From positions 124,001-188,000 of the forward strand of contig NZ_QBKT01000006.1 of NCBI RefSeq assembly GCF_003054265.1: 64,000 nt of DNA, in the 5' to 3' direction. Below are positions 63,707 to 64,000 of the stretch, one piece after another; position 1 is the first letter of the stretch, and each line of letters begins with the position of its first letter. This DNA is from Kordia periserrulae. GTDB lineage: Bacteria > Bacteroidota > Bacteroidia > Flavobacteriales > Flavobacteriaceae. The position numbers and the translations under genes were made by a program. The notes under the pieces were generated by a model. It made no database searches, was not told the DNA's origin, and saw only the letters and a program-made list of their open reading frames with translations.

Positions 63707-64000
63707 TTAACTTGCTAAAGGATCAATTCCTTCCAAAGCAATGATAGTATTCACTACAAGATATGGTTGCATATTATTAATAGGTGTTGCGCTTCCTGTA
63801 TTGGCTGTTGCTCCTGATAGTGTAACATTTCCATCAATTTGAACGTTGTCGGCTGCCATTAATTTATCGTTAACGTATGGATTGTATATGTAATCGGGTA
63901 TAGAACCTGTAAAAACTCCAAAATTTTTATTTTGAGGATCCCCTGACTCACCATCTTCTTCATTAACCTTTACAGTTCCCGTTAAATTATGCGATGCTGC
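63707..64000 (-). CDS. Phage tail-collar protein, N-terminus cut by window edge
   Basis: My translation of the last 294 bases gives an open minus-strand frame ending at the TAA at 63707-63709. It contains ASHNLTGTVKVN and near the end NNMQPYLVVNTIIALEGI, the hallmark C-terminus of tail-collar/microcystin-dependent-protein domains. The N-terminal part is outside the window. It lies upstream of the endopeptidase promoter, so it is a separate transcript. Confidence 0.8.
   Translation of the reverse strand, partial: AASHNLTGTVKVNEEDGESGDPQNKNFGVFTGSIPDYIYNPYVNDKLMAADNVQIDGNVTLSGATANTGSATPINNMQPYLVVNTIIALEGIDPLAS

Noticed and set aside
61604-64000. Complete prophage
   Set aside because: No integrase, terminase, portal, capsid or att sites are seen; only lysis and tail-type genes.
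1-64000. CRISPR arrays and insertion sequences
   Set aside because: No regularly spaced direct repeats and no transposase-like frames were found on either strand.

Overview
The window looks like a chromosome segment from a marine-type Flavobacteriaceae bacterium (Bacteroidetes); a Kordia-like genus is my guess and is not proven. The reasons are low GC, TAnnTTTG-type promoters, a T9SS-sorted protease, TonB-receptor/DUF4249 and sigma/FecR/TonB cassettes, a GlnRS beside a GltX, a DUF4175 coiled-coil giant, and a pinensin-type (GG) peptide leader. Three perfect parS-like palindromes at 19.2, 20.1 and 22.1 kb, together with mnmG and rnpA, suggest a replication-origin-proximal region. A 0.74 kb AT-rich gap at 49.9-50.7 kb with several DnaA-box-like words is a candidate oriC.

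Layout. 0-1.7 kb: a lipoprotein with a DUF6973-like C-terminus and its small lipoprotein partner (cut by the window edge). 1.8-4.8 kb: pgk, holB and a small membrane protein. 4.9-9.0 kb: an ECF sigma / FecR / STN-TonB receptor signalling cassette. 9.6-12.8 kb: a TonB receptor with a DUF4249 lipoprotein. 13.2-17.2 kb: a Cys-rich unknown, then a lipoprotein / 7TM protein / LytS-type kinase / LytTR regulator operon. 17.5-26 kb: Skp-like chaperone, methyltransferase, GNAT, mnmG, ybeY and a DUF4175 protein, with parS sites between and inside them. 26-29.2 kb: a beta-barrel protein and a second modular lipoprotein pair (HExxH type). 29.3-34.5 kb: AlkB-like monooxygenase, gltX, an OMP, an SPFH protein and a small secreted protein. 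34.9-41 kb: a T9SS subtilase and glnS. 41.2-45.8 kb: zinc-ribbon protein, folB, tRNA-Cys, LysE, GIN-domain protein, a lanthipeptide-like precursor, a YbjQ-family protein and a possible contractile-injection payload. 45.9-51.1 kb: rnr, a lipid kinase, a DUF2007 protein and rpiB.

51.2-64 kb is the accessory end. It holds an AT-rich polymorphic toxin locus (712-aa carrier, in-frame stop, deaminase-type toxin, SUKH-like immunity protein), a 1146-aa protein I do not recognise, GNAT, an S41 protease and rnpA, and then a holin / TIGR02594 endopeptidase / tail-fibre-like operon next to a cut tail-collar gene. No phage capsid, terminase or integrase is seen. The 1146-aa gene and the holin/endopeptidase operon share a 24-of-25-base promoter element, so they may be parts of one regulated injection- or export-type system. 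This link is an inference.

The most interesting candidates are: (1) two paralogous lipoproteins with a common Cys-rich scaffold, different C-terminal domains and a small lipoprotein gene directly downstream, which resemble surface toxin/immunity pairs; (2) the stop-split deaminase toxin; (3) the promoter-linked 1146-aa protein and holin/endolysin/tail-fibre genes; (4) the parS cluster and candidate origin.
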